DNA from: an uncultured Muribaculaceae bacterium
GTDB taxonomy: Bacteria > Bacteroidota > Bacteroidia > Bacteroidales > Muribaculaceae
Reading direction: 5' to 3'
Length of the DNA: 29,289 nt
Assembly (NCBI GenBank): GCA_910578805.1
Contig: CAJTRS010000006.1
Location: forward strand, 52,712 to 82,000
Notes under the pieces: generated by a model
Told to the model about the DNA's origin: nothing
Database searches by the model: none
The model's input: the letters and a program-made list of their open reading frames with translations, nothing else
Translations under genes and position numbers: made by a program
Shown here: positions 23,377 to 29,289 of the stretch, in pieces
Layout of the letters: the number at the start of each line of letters is the position of its first letter
Numbering within the stretch: position 1 is the first letter of the stretch

Positions 23377-24801
23377 TCAATACCACTTCTGCAGAGTGAA
23401 CACAAACTCCAATCCCCCTGCCGACCTATTATGCACGGCTATGGTTCCTCCGAGAGCCTCTATGGTGTTTTTTACGATAGGAAGCCCCAGACCGGTTCCT
23501 CCCGATTTACGTGAACGTCCGGCATCGATACGGTAAAAACGCTCGAAAAGATGCGGCAGATGCGATTCATCGACACCAAGACCATTGTCCCAGAATGAAA
23601 ATGTGTAATACTTCTGCGACTCGGCCACCAGATCGAGTTCCATCTTGGTTCCGTGGGAATGCAACACAGCGTTCTTCACAAGATTGGACACCGAACTTAC
23701 GAGCAGATTGGCATTGCCTTTGATATTGCAGTCGAGCGGCACATTGAAATCAAACACCATTTTGCCGAGAGCTCCGGCCTGTGACAAATCATTGTGTATC
23801 GTATATACCAGATCATGAAAATTGATATCAGTGACCGGTATCTTGCCACTGCCGTCCTCAAGTCGAGCCATGGCCGACACATCATTGAGCAGATTACACA
23901 GTCTCCCCACATTATCCAGAGCACGCTGCAAAAAATAGTCGCGCGTCTTGTCGTCCATATCGTTCGATGAAAGCACCGTTTCAAGATATCCACGTATGAC
24001 ACCCACCGGAGTCTTCAGCTCATGGTTTATATTGTTGGTAAGCTGACGCTTCATTCTCGACTTCTCCTCCACCGCATGCAAGGCAACCTGATGCTCTCGC
24101 TCGCTGCGTTCAAGAGCCAGCCCGCGCTCACGATAAAGTTTTATTATCTGCCTGGATATATCTCCGAGCTCGTCATGTGACAGCTTGGTTTCGTCAAACG
24201 CCACGTCGATATTGTTGGCATTATTGGCAAACTCACTGAGCATCTTTATGTTCCGCATAAGAAATCCGCTCGAATAATAGGCTACCATAGTCACTCCTCC
24301 GGTAAGCAACGCGATCAGAAGCCAGAATTTAAAGCCATCGATATGGAGAGCCTCCGTCACATTGAGCGTAAATGGCATAGCCGTGTGGACTATACGCTTC
24401 CCATCGGTACTTTTTTGAATATCCGCAAAAAACAATGGCTGTCCGGAACTGTCGGTCACATCATCGATGTTGCGATGTGTTGTCGTATTGTCCAAAGGAT
24501 CACCTATGGCATAAAGCAGATCGCCACGCTCGTTATACAGGCTGACAAGCACATCTTCCAAAGGGGAATTCTCAAAATAACGCTCCAGAAACACCATAAA
24601 CGGCTCAAGTTCCACATCGTTCTCGTAAGCATCGACTATGCGGTTGCTTATCAGACGCAACTGCCGGTCCATGCTGTCCGTGCGAACCCACTTTTCACGT
24701 TTGTACTGAAACACCATCATAACGGCGATAATGATCCACGTCATTATCACCATAGGCAGAAACAAACGCCAACGAAAACTAAACCGTCTCTTTGAAGCCA
24801 T
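23377..24801 (-). CDS. Sensor histidine kinase of a two-component system
   Basis: 474 residues. Two transmembrane helices (about 13-31 and 158-181) enclose a periplasmic sensor of about 125 residues with no domain I can name. A HAMP-like stretch (about 182-230) and a coiled segment lead to the HisKA domain with the phospho-acceptor H260 in NNINHELKTPVGVIRGYLE. The HATPase domain shows the N box (SNLVKNAVLHS), G1 (DNGLGV), F box (LFERFYR) and G2 (GGTGLGLPIV). The start overlaps the response regulator gene by 23 bases, so the two form one operon. The signal is unknown. The general build is that of PhoR-like kinases in Bacteroidetes. Confidence 0.94.
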   Translation of the reverse strand: MASKRRFSFRWRLFLPMVIMTWIIIAVMMVFQYKREKWVRTDSMDRQLRLISNRIVDAYENDVELEPFMVFLERYFENSPLEDVLVSLYNERGDLLYAIGDPLDNTTTHRNIDDVTDSSGQPLFFADIQKSTDGKRIVHTAMPFTLNVTEALHIDGFKFWLLIALLTGGVTMVAYYSSGFLMRNIKMLSEFANNANNIDVAFDETKLSHDELGDISRQIIKLYRERGLALERSEREHQVALHAVEEKSRMKRQLTNNINHELKTPVGVIRGYLETVLSSNDMDDKTRDYFLQRALDNVGRLCNLLNDVSAMARLEDGSGKIPVTDINFHDLVYTIHNDLSQAGALGKMVFDFNVPLDCNIKGNANLLVSSVSNLVKNAVLHSHGTKMELDLVAESQKYYTFSFWDNGLGVDESHLPHLFERFYRIDAGRSRKSGGTGLGLPIVKNTIEALGGTIAVHNRSAGGLEFVFTLQKWY

Positions 24802-25489
24802 AACCGAAGCCTAAACGGGTCACGATATTATTGCCGTATTCTCCGATCTTCTTTCTAAGGCGAGCTATATTTGTGTCTATAGTCCGGTTGGTAACCACCA
24901 CATCATTGTCCCACACCTGCTTGATTATCTCCTCACGCGAATATATCCGGTTACGGTGAGTGAGGAAAAACAGCAATATGTCAAACTCCGTACGAGTAAG
25001 CCCCATATCCTCGCCATTGAGAAATCCAAGCTTGTCATTGCGGTCTATACGGAGTGTGTGAAAGGTTATATCCGGCTCATAAATGCTTTTCGACACATTG
25101 TATTCCCACTGGCGCGAAGCCTGACTGCGGCGCAGCACAGCCCTGACCCTCGCAAGCACTTCACTGATCACAAAAGGTTTGGTTATATAATCGTCGGCAC
25201 CGATATTAAGACCCATCACCGTATCGTCCTCACCCGTAAGAGCCGAACAGAATATTATAGGTGTCATTTCAGTCTCGCTCTCATTACGGACCCGCTTGGC
25301 AAAGTCAAATCCACTCAGACGTTCCATCATGATATCCACTATAAACAGTGAATAGCTCGACAGATCCATCGACAATGCCTCCTCGGCGCTGTATGCGCAA
25401 TCCACCTCATATCCTTCTTTCTCAAGATTGAATTTCAGAATCTCGCACAAAGCGTCCTCATCGTCAATTACCAATATCTTTATTCTCAT
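24779..25489 (-). CDS. OmpR-family response regulator
   Basis: 236 residues. The receiver domain (1-122) has the acidic pair D9/D10 (VIDDEDA), phospho-acceptor D52 (FIVDIMM), S82 in the switch position and K104 (ITKPF). The winged-helix output domain covers about 145-236, with LTRTEFDILLFFLTHRNRIY, SREEIIKQVW and the recognition helix VTNRTIDTNIARLRKKIG, ending in the wing RLGFGYGFK. The frame extends upstream to 25576, but M30 of that frame at 25487-25489 (MRIKILVIDDED) is the family-typical start. It is partner to the kinase that follows. A minus-strand promoter is not obvious upstream; CAATGTTA near 25574 is one base off the -7 consensus. Confidence 0.95.
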   Translation of the reverse strand: MRIKILVIDDEDALCEILKFNLEKEGYEVDCAYSAEEALSMDLSSYSLFIVDIMMERLSGFDFAKRVRNESETEMTPIIFCSALTGEDDTVMGLNIGADDYITKPFVISEVLARVRAVLRRSQASRQWEYNVSKSIYEPDITFHTLRIDRNDKLGFLNGEDMGLTRTEFDILLFFLTHRNRIYSREEIIKQVWDNDVVVTNRTIDTNIARLRKKIGEYGNNIVTRLGFGYGFKETV

Positions 25490-25638
25490 CAGATTTTTTG
25501 TATTATGCAGTAGAACTTTGAATTTGTATTGTGGTGTAAAGTTACAAAGCCTCGGCGGATACTCACCGTTAAACAATGTTAAACCAACCCGATTGACCGA
25601 ACCGTCTGTCCCCGGAAGCGTTCTGATTGTATAATTAC

Positions 25639-25710
25639 TATATTTGCACTGTGTTTTTTCATGGTATTAGATTAAGGTTAAAGATTAATCGGCTGTCGGG
25701 AGACAGCCGA
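25639..25710 (+). ncRNA. Promoter plus structured leader or small RNA candidate
   Basis: TATATTTG at 25639-25646 is a full -7 match; the transcript would begin near 25653. It then runs through GTGTTTTTTCATGGTATTAG and an A/T-rich single-stranded part (about 25652-25688) into a perfect hairpin, TCGGCTGTC (25689-25697), GGGA, GACAGCCGA (25702-25710). No gene begins within this unit, and the downstream DUF349 gene has its own promoter at 25802. The phrase CATGGTATTAGATTAAGGTTAA ahead of a stable hairpin is, from memory, a recurrent element in Bacteroidales genomes; I cannot name it with certainty. There is no strong T-run after the hairpin, so it may be a leader read through into DUF349 rather than a free RNA. 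Confidence 0.45.
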
Positions 25711-25801
25711 CGTCGTTTATACCCGGCAACTGCATTATGGCAAAAACGGATAATATTCAGTTAAAAAGAGAGAGACATCAACATTTTAACCCTGCATATC
25801 A

Positions 25802-25832
25802 TTGCCATTATGGAAAATTATATCTATTTTTG
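25802..25832 (+). promoter_or_regulatory. Promoter of the DUF349 / sugar transferase operon
   Basis: TTG at 25802-25804, a 20-nt spacer and TATTTTTG at 25825-25832. Start near 25839, giving a leader of about 70 nt. Confidence 0.65.
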
Positions 25833-25852
25833 AATCCGTTAATAAATTTTGC

Positions 25853-25871
25853 CTGTCTGAAAATCGGACAG
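25853..25871 (+). promoter_or_regulatory. Small hairpin in the 5' leader of the DUF349 gene
   Basis: CTGTCTGA (25853-25860) pairs with TCGGACAG (25864-25871) over AAA, with one G-U pair. It lies within the predicted leader, 38 bases before the ATG. It could affect mRNA stability; no known riboswitch fits. Confidence 0.4.
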
Positions 25872-25908
25872 TACATACCACTGAAACTAACCATAATATT
25901 TCTTTACA

Positions 25909-27729
25909 ATGGAATTGCTCGACAAGGACGTCACCGCTCAGAACGAGATAAACGCCCAAACCCTACCGACTCAGACCGAAAGCACTGAAACCATTGCCTC
26001 GGCCGAGATCAACGAACCTGCGTCAGTCACTACAGCCGACCTCATCACTCGCCTCAGAGACATAGCCTCCATGGCCGACACCGAAATAAACGCCGATGAA
26101 GTGGCCCGCATAAAGCAGCAATTCTATTCACTCCGCAACGATGCCCTCCACATAGCCCGTCAGGCATTCATCGAGAACGGAAACGATCCCGAGGCATTCA
26201 CTCCCCAACCGGACCCCGACGAAGAACAGCTCAAGGCCCTGCTTGCTGAAATCAAAGAGAAAAAAGCCATACTGCGCGCACGCATAGAAGCTGAACAGCA
26301 AGCCAATCTCACAAAAAAACAGGCCATAATCGAAGAACTCAACCGCATGGGCGCCGACACTGACAATGTGAACCGCCACTATCCGGCAGCAAAAGAGCTT
26401 CAGGCCGAATTCAAGGCAATCGGCGAAGTGCCACAGCAAAACGCCACCGAAATATGGAAAAACTTCCAGGAAGCAGTAGAGCGATTCTACGACCAGTGGA
26501 AAGTCAACAAAGAACTGCGTGACTACGACTTCAAGAAAAATCTTGCCGAAAAACAGCTCATCATAACCGAAGCCACCGCACTGGCCAATGAAACAGACGT
26601 GATCACCGCATTCAAACGCCTGCAGGAACTGCACGACAAATGGCGCGAGACCGGCCCGGTGGCCAAAGAACTCCGCGAAGAACTATGGGGCAAATTCAAA
26701 GACGCATCAGCCGATGTCAACAAACGCTATCAGGCATTCTTCGAAGAACGCAAACAGCGCGAAGCCGAAAACGAAAACGCCAAGACTGCCCTGTGTGACC
26801 GCATAGAAGCCATTGACACAACAGCCCTTACCTCCTACTCCGCATGGAACAAGGCCACAAAAGAAGTCCTTGACACCCAGCAGGAATGGAAAACTCTGGG
26901 ATTCGCCTCACGCAAAGCCAACAATGCCCTATTCACCCGCTTCCGTTCACTCTGCGACGCTTTCTTCGCCGCCAAAGCCGACTACTTCCGCTCCATGAAA
27001 GACGAGCTAACACAGAATCTTGAAGCCAAGACAGCCCTGTGCGAAAAAGCAGAAGCCCTTAAGGACAACACTGACTGGAAAAAGACCACCGATCTCCTCG
27101 TAGAACTCCAGAAACAATGGAAAACCATAGGCTCCGTACCGAAGAAACACAGCGACGCTATATGGAACCGATTCAACCAGGCCTGCGACCATTTCTTCGA
27201 ACAGAAAAAACACGCCACCACCGACGTGCGCAAAGCCGAACAGGCCAATCTGCGTGCCAAACGTGAAATAATCGAGCAACTCACACTCCTCAATGCAGAA
27301 GACTGCAACACACCGCGCAAGGAAGCCATTGAACAGATCAACTCACTGCGCTCCAAATGGCAGAACACCGGCCACGTACCGTTCCGTGAAAAGGACAAAC
27401 TTCACGACACATACAGAGAGACCGTAAGAGCCCTGTTTGACAAATATGACATACACGAAAACCGCGCACGCATGGAATCGTTTGAATCAAATATCGACTC
27501 CATAAGCACCGACAGATCACGCCTGTCACGTGAACGCGAGCGCATGGTGCGCATCTACGAAAACCGCAAAGCCGAATTGAAGACCTACGAGAACAATCTC
27601 AGCTTCCTCACCTCAAAAAGCAAAAGCGGAAACTCCATGATAAGCGAACTCGAACGAAACATACAGCACATCAAGCACAACATTTCCGAACTCGAAAAGA
27701 AAATAGAGATCATCGACTCAAAACTCTGA
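25909..27729 (+). CDS. DUF349 multi-repeat helical protein
   Basis: 606 residues. After an acidic, low-complexity N-terminus (1-45) come five DUF349-type repeats of about 60-75 residues, recognisable by a W-x-x-x-G-x-V/A-P/S core followed by a helix with W/L-x-x-F: ELQAEFKAIGEVPQQNATEI, ELHDKWRETGPVAKELREEL, DTQQEWKTLGFASRKANNAL, ELQKQWKTIGSVPKKHSDAI and SLRSKWQNTGHVPFREKDKL. A C-terminal coiled coil (about 510-606) is rich in Glu, Lys, Asn and Ser. No signal peptide; cytoplasmic. The family's biochemical role is not established for Bacteroidales. It lies 11 bases upstream of the WcaJ-type transferase gene and shares its transcript. Confidence 0.88.
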   Translation: MELLDKDVTAQNEINAQTLPTQTESTETIASAEINEPASVTTADLITRLRDIASMADTEINADEVARIKQQFYSLRNDALHIARQAFIENGNDPEAFTPQPDPDEEQLKALLAEIKEKKAILRARIEAEQQANLTKKQAIIEELNRMGADTDNVNRHYPAAKELQAEFKAIGEVPQQNATEIWKNFQEAVERFYDQWKVNKELRDYDFKKNLAEKQLIITEATALANETDVITAFKRLQELHDKWRETGPVAKELREELWGKFKDASADVNKRYQAFFEERKQREAENENAKTALCDRIEAIDTTALTSYSAWNKATKEVLDTQQEWKTLGFASRKANNALFTRFRSLCDAFFAAKADYFRSMKDELTQNLEAKTALCEKAEALKDNTDWKKTTDLLVELQKQWKTIGSVPKKHSDAIWNRFNQACDHFFEQKKHATTDVRKAEQANLRAKREIIEQLTLLNAEDCNTPRKEAIEQINSLRSKWQNTGHVPFREKDKLHDTYRETVRALFDKYDIHENRARMESFESNIDSISTDRSRLSRERERMVRIYENRKAELKTYENNLSFLTSKSKSGNSMISELERNIQHIKHNISELEKKIEIIDSKL

Positions 27730-27740
27730 ATCCGCGACCC

Positions 27741-29135
27741 ATGACCGGAATAAACCAAAAAGGGCGATACGGAAAGTATATACAGCTTATACTGACATTT
27801 GTGGACTTCGTGATCCTGAACACAGCATTCCTGATCACGACACATATATCACCCGAATTTGTAATCGAACGCGCACGCACCGTATGGTTCATGGCCAACG
27901 TATGCTATTTTCCGGTAGCATACCTTATGCGCCACACACAGACCATACGCACCATATTCATGGAACACGTACTGGCCAACTCCCTGAAATCGGTATGCTT
28001 CTATGCCCCCATATTCGTGTGCGGACTCTATTTCATTCAGATCGACAACATACCCTGGAACGTATTTGCCGAATTTTACGGACTACTGCTCATAATGCTC
28101 CCACTGTGGTGGAGCGCCTCACGGTTACTGATCAAATACTTCCGCCGCCGCGGGCGCAACTTCAGCAAAGTAGTGATCGTAGGAGCCAACCCCATCGGAC
28201 GCAAACTGTATCGCGAGATATCCTCCGACATAGGCTTCGGCTACCAGATACTCGGATTCTTCGATGACGCCCCGCAGACCGACGGCACACCGCCCGGCAC
28301 ATACCGCGGCACCCTCGACGACCTGGAGACCTATGTGGCCGAACAAGGAGTCGATGAGATATTCTGCGCCCTGTCGGGAGAAAAAGAGGAATCGATAAAA
28401 CGAGTATTGAAAATAGCGGAAACCAACGTGGCACGCTACTACTATGTGCCGCAGTTTGCCCGATACGTCAACCGCAACTACGAAATGTACGCCATAGGCA
28501 CCGTACCTGTATTGTCCGTACGCCACCAACCGCTGTCGCGCATGAGCAACCGGCTCATAAAACGGGCCTTCGACTTAACATTCACCGCCGTTGTCCTCCT
28601 GTTCTCCCCGCTGGTATTCATACCTGTGGCCATAGCCATCAAAACCTCATCTCCCGGCCCCATATTCTTCAAGCAGAAACGCACCGGCTACCGCGGCCGC
28701 GAATTCTGGTGCTATAAATTCCGCACAATGCGAGTCAACTCCGACTCCGACAAACTCCAGGCATCGAAAGACGACCCCCGTAAAACCGCCGTCGGCAACT
28801 TCCTGCGCCGCACCAGCATCGACGAGCTCCCCCAATTCATCAACGTACTCATGGGCAACATGTCGGTGGTAGGCCCCCGTCCCCACATGCTCAAACACAC
28901 CGAAGAATACAGCCGGCTCATCGACAAATACATGGTGCGCCACTACATCAAACCAGGCATAACAGGTTGGGCGCAAATCAACGGTTACCGCGGCCAGACC
29001 GAAAAACTCTGGCAAATGGAGCGCCGTGTCGAACACGACGTCTGGTACATCGAACACTGGAGCGCCCTGCTCGACGTAAAGATCATATTCCGCACAGTCT
29101 ATAACGCCATTCACGGAGAAAAAAACGCATTCTGA
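27741..29135 (+). CDS. Undecaprenyl-phosphate sugar-1-phosphate transferase, WcaJ type
   Basis: 464 residues with the classic WcaJ-like layout: four N-terminal helices (about 13-35, 48-64, 83-100, 108-130), a Rossmann-like CoA-binding-fold domain starting KVVIVGANPIGRKLYREI (143-160), a fifth hydrophobic segment after KRAFDLT (274-280), and the catalytic domain with IFFKQKRTGYRG, CYKFRTM (324-330), SIDELPQ (359-365), MSVVGPRP (374-381) and KPGITGWAQINGYRG (404-418). These enzymes put glucose-1-phosphate or galactose-1-phosphate onto undecaprenyl phosphate to begin exopolysaccharide synthesis. The sugar is not determinable here. No glycosyltransferases, flippase or polymerase follow; the next gene is a tRNA. 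Confidence 0.92.
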   Translation: MTGINQKGRYGKYIQLILTFVDFVILNTAFLITTHISPEFVIERARTVWFMANVCYFPVAYLMRHTQTIRTIFMEHVLANSLKSVCFYAPIFVCGLYFIQIDNIPWNVFAEFYGLLLIMLPLWWSASRLLIKYFRRRGRNFSKVVIVGANPIGRKLYREISSDIGFGYQILGFFDDAPQTDGTPPGTYRGTLDDLETYVAEQGVDEIFCALSGEKEESIKRVLKIAETNVARYYYVPQFARYVNRNYEMYAIGTVPVLSVRHQPLSRMSNRLIKRAFDLTFTAVVLLFSPLVFIPVAIAIKTSSPGPIFFKQKRTGYRGREFWCYKFRTMRVNSDSDKLQASKDDPRKTAVGNFLRRTSIDELPQFINVLMGNMSVVGPRPHMLKHTEEYSRLIDKYMVRHYIKPGITGWAQINGYRGQTEKLWQMERRVEHDVWYIEHWSALLDVKIIFRTVYNAIHGEKNAF

Positions 29136-29167
29136 CATAAAACCGCAACAAAAAAACTCGCAAAGTA

Positions 29168-29198
29168 TTGCACAATGTCAAAAAATGCACTACCTTTG
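29168..29198 (+). promoter_or_regulatory. Promoter of tRNA-Leu
   Basis: TTG at 29168-29170, a 20-nt spacer and TACCTTTG at 29191-29198; an almost ideal Bacteroidetes promoter. Start near 29205, four bases before the tRNA 5' end. Confidence 0.75.
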
Positions 29199-29208
29199 CA
29201 TCGCATTT

Positions 29209-29289
29209 GCCCAGGTGGCGGAATGGTAGACGCGCTCGTTTCAGGTGCGAGTGCTGCGAGGCGTGCAGGTTCGAGTCCTGTTCTGGGCA
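29209..29289 (+). tRNA. tRNA-Leu, anticodon CAG
   Basis: Acceptor GCCCAGG (29209-29215) pairs with TCTGGGC (29282-29288) with one G-U, and A29289 is the discriminator base. The D arm is in GGCGGAATGGTAGACGC, the anticodon loop TTCAGGT carries CAG, and the T arm is GCAGG TTCGAGT CCTGT. A variable arm of class II length (TGCTGCGAGGCGT region) fits leucine tRNA, as does the codon CUG. The mature part ends at the last base of the window; whether CCA is encoded cannot be seen. Confidence 0.95.

Noticed and set aside
25737..25988. 83-codon ORF upstream of and overlapping the DUF349 gene
   Set aside because: It runs through the DUF349 promoter and leader and into the gene in another frame; composition is not protein-like.
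26128..26634. 168-codon minus-strand ORF rich in Phe, Gly and Val opposite DUF349
   Set aside because: Composition is the antisense image of Lys/Glu/Ala-rich DUF349 codons; no start signal.
1..29289. CRISPR arrays, insertion sequences, integrases, prophage or toxin-antitoxin genes
   Set aside because: Looked for tandem repeats with spacers, transposase motifs and paired small genes; none is supportable.

Overview
The window looks like a chromosomal segment of a Bacteroidales bacterium, possibly Muribaculaceae (the family call is tentative). Three things point there. Most transcription units are preceded by the Bacteroidetes -7 element TAnnTTTG, often with TTG or TTTG 18-23 nt upstream, and there are no convincing Shine-Dalgarno sequences. 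Several proteins belong to families typical of Bacteroidetes (DUF4301, multi-repeat DUF349, rhomboid with a C-terminal helical tail, histidine-type phosphatase with HAE motif). Neighbouring genes overlap or abut in the compact way seen in this order. I see no insertion sequence, integrase, prophage gene, CRISPR array or rRNA; the content is mainly housekeeping plus envelope functions.

Layout, left to right. 1-342: 5' part of a DUF4301 gene on the minus strand. 521-4326: plus-strand operon of threonylcarbamoyl-AMP synthase, a polyprenyl-phosphate sugar-phosphate transferase and a CBS-domain ClC protein. 4540-5877: glutamate dehydrogenase, followed by a perfect palindrome. 6111-6335: a small orphan ORF. 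6382-7957: a TPR-like small protein and an exported MINPP-like phosphatase, divergent, with interlocking promoters. 8145-10386: a small membrane protein, ABC ATPase, permease and YtrA-type GntR regulator in one operon. 10518-11081: flavodoxin-fold quinone reductase. 11188-16045 (minus): two tandem rhomboid proteases, a membrane-anchored EEP-fold phosphoesterase and an exported M3 peptidase. 16233-16505: HU.

16696-18812 (minus): pepT-miaA. 18986-19459: an unknown membrane-anchored protein. 19482-21637 (minus): rsmA-mgtE. 21785-22600: secreted S1/P1-type nuclease. 22601-23376: the largest gene-free stretch, with two hairpins, a possible small RNA on the minus strand and several DnaA-box-like 9-mers. 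23377-25489 (minus): response regulator and sensor kinase. 25639-25710: a promoter followed by a stable hairpin that looks like a structured leader or small RNA. 25909-29135: a DUF349 repeat protein and a second sugar-phosphate transferase of the WcaJ type. 29209-29289: tRNA-Leu(CAG), ending exactly at the window edge.

How the parts relate: TsaC and MiaA both act on the base at position 37 of tRNAs, and RsmA on 16S rRNA, so translation quality is a recurring theme. Two different initiating transferases for lipid-linked glycans sit at the two ends without surrounding glycosyltransferases. The rhomboid/EEP/M3 operon and the secreted nuclease and phosphatase serve membrane and periplasmic turnover. 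Nothing here is a clear-cut new system; the best leads are the structured RNA candidate near 25.65 kb, the interlocked divergent promoters near 6.67 kb, the long noncoding region at 22.6-23.4 kb, and the self-regulated ABC operon with a small membrane protein.
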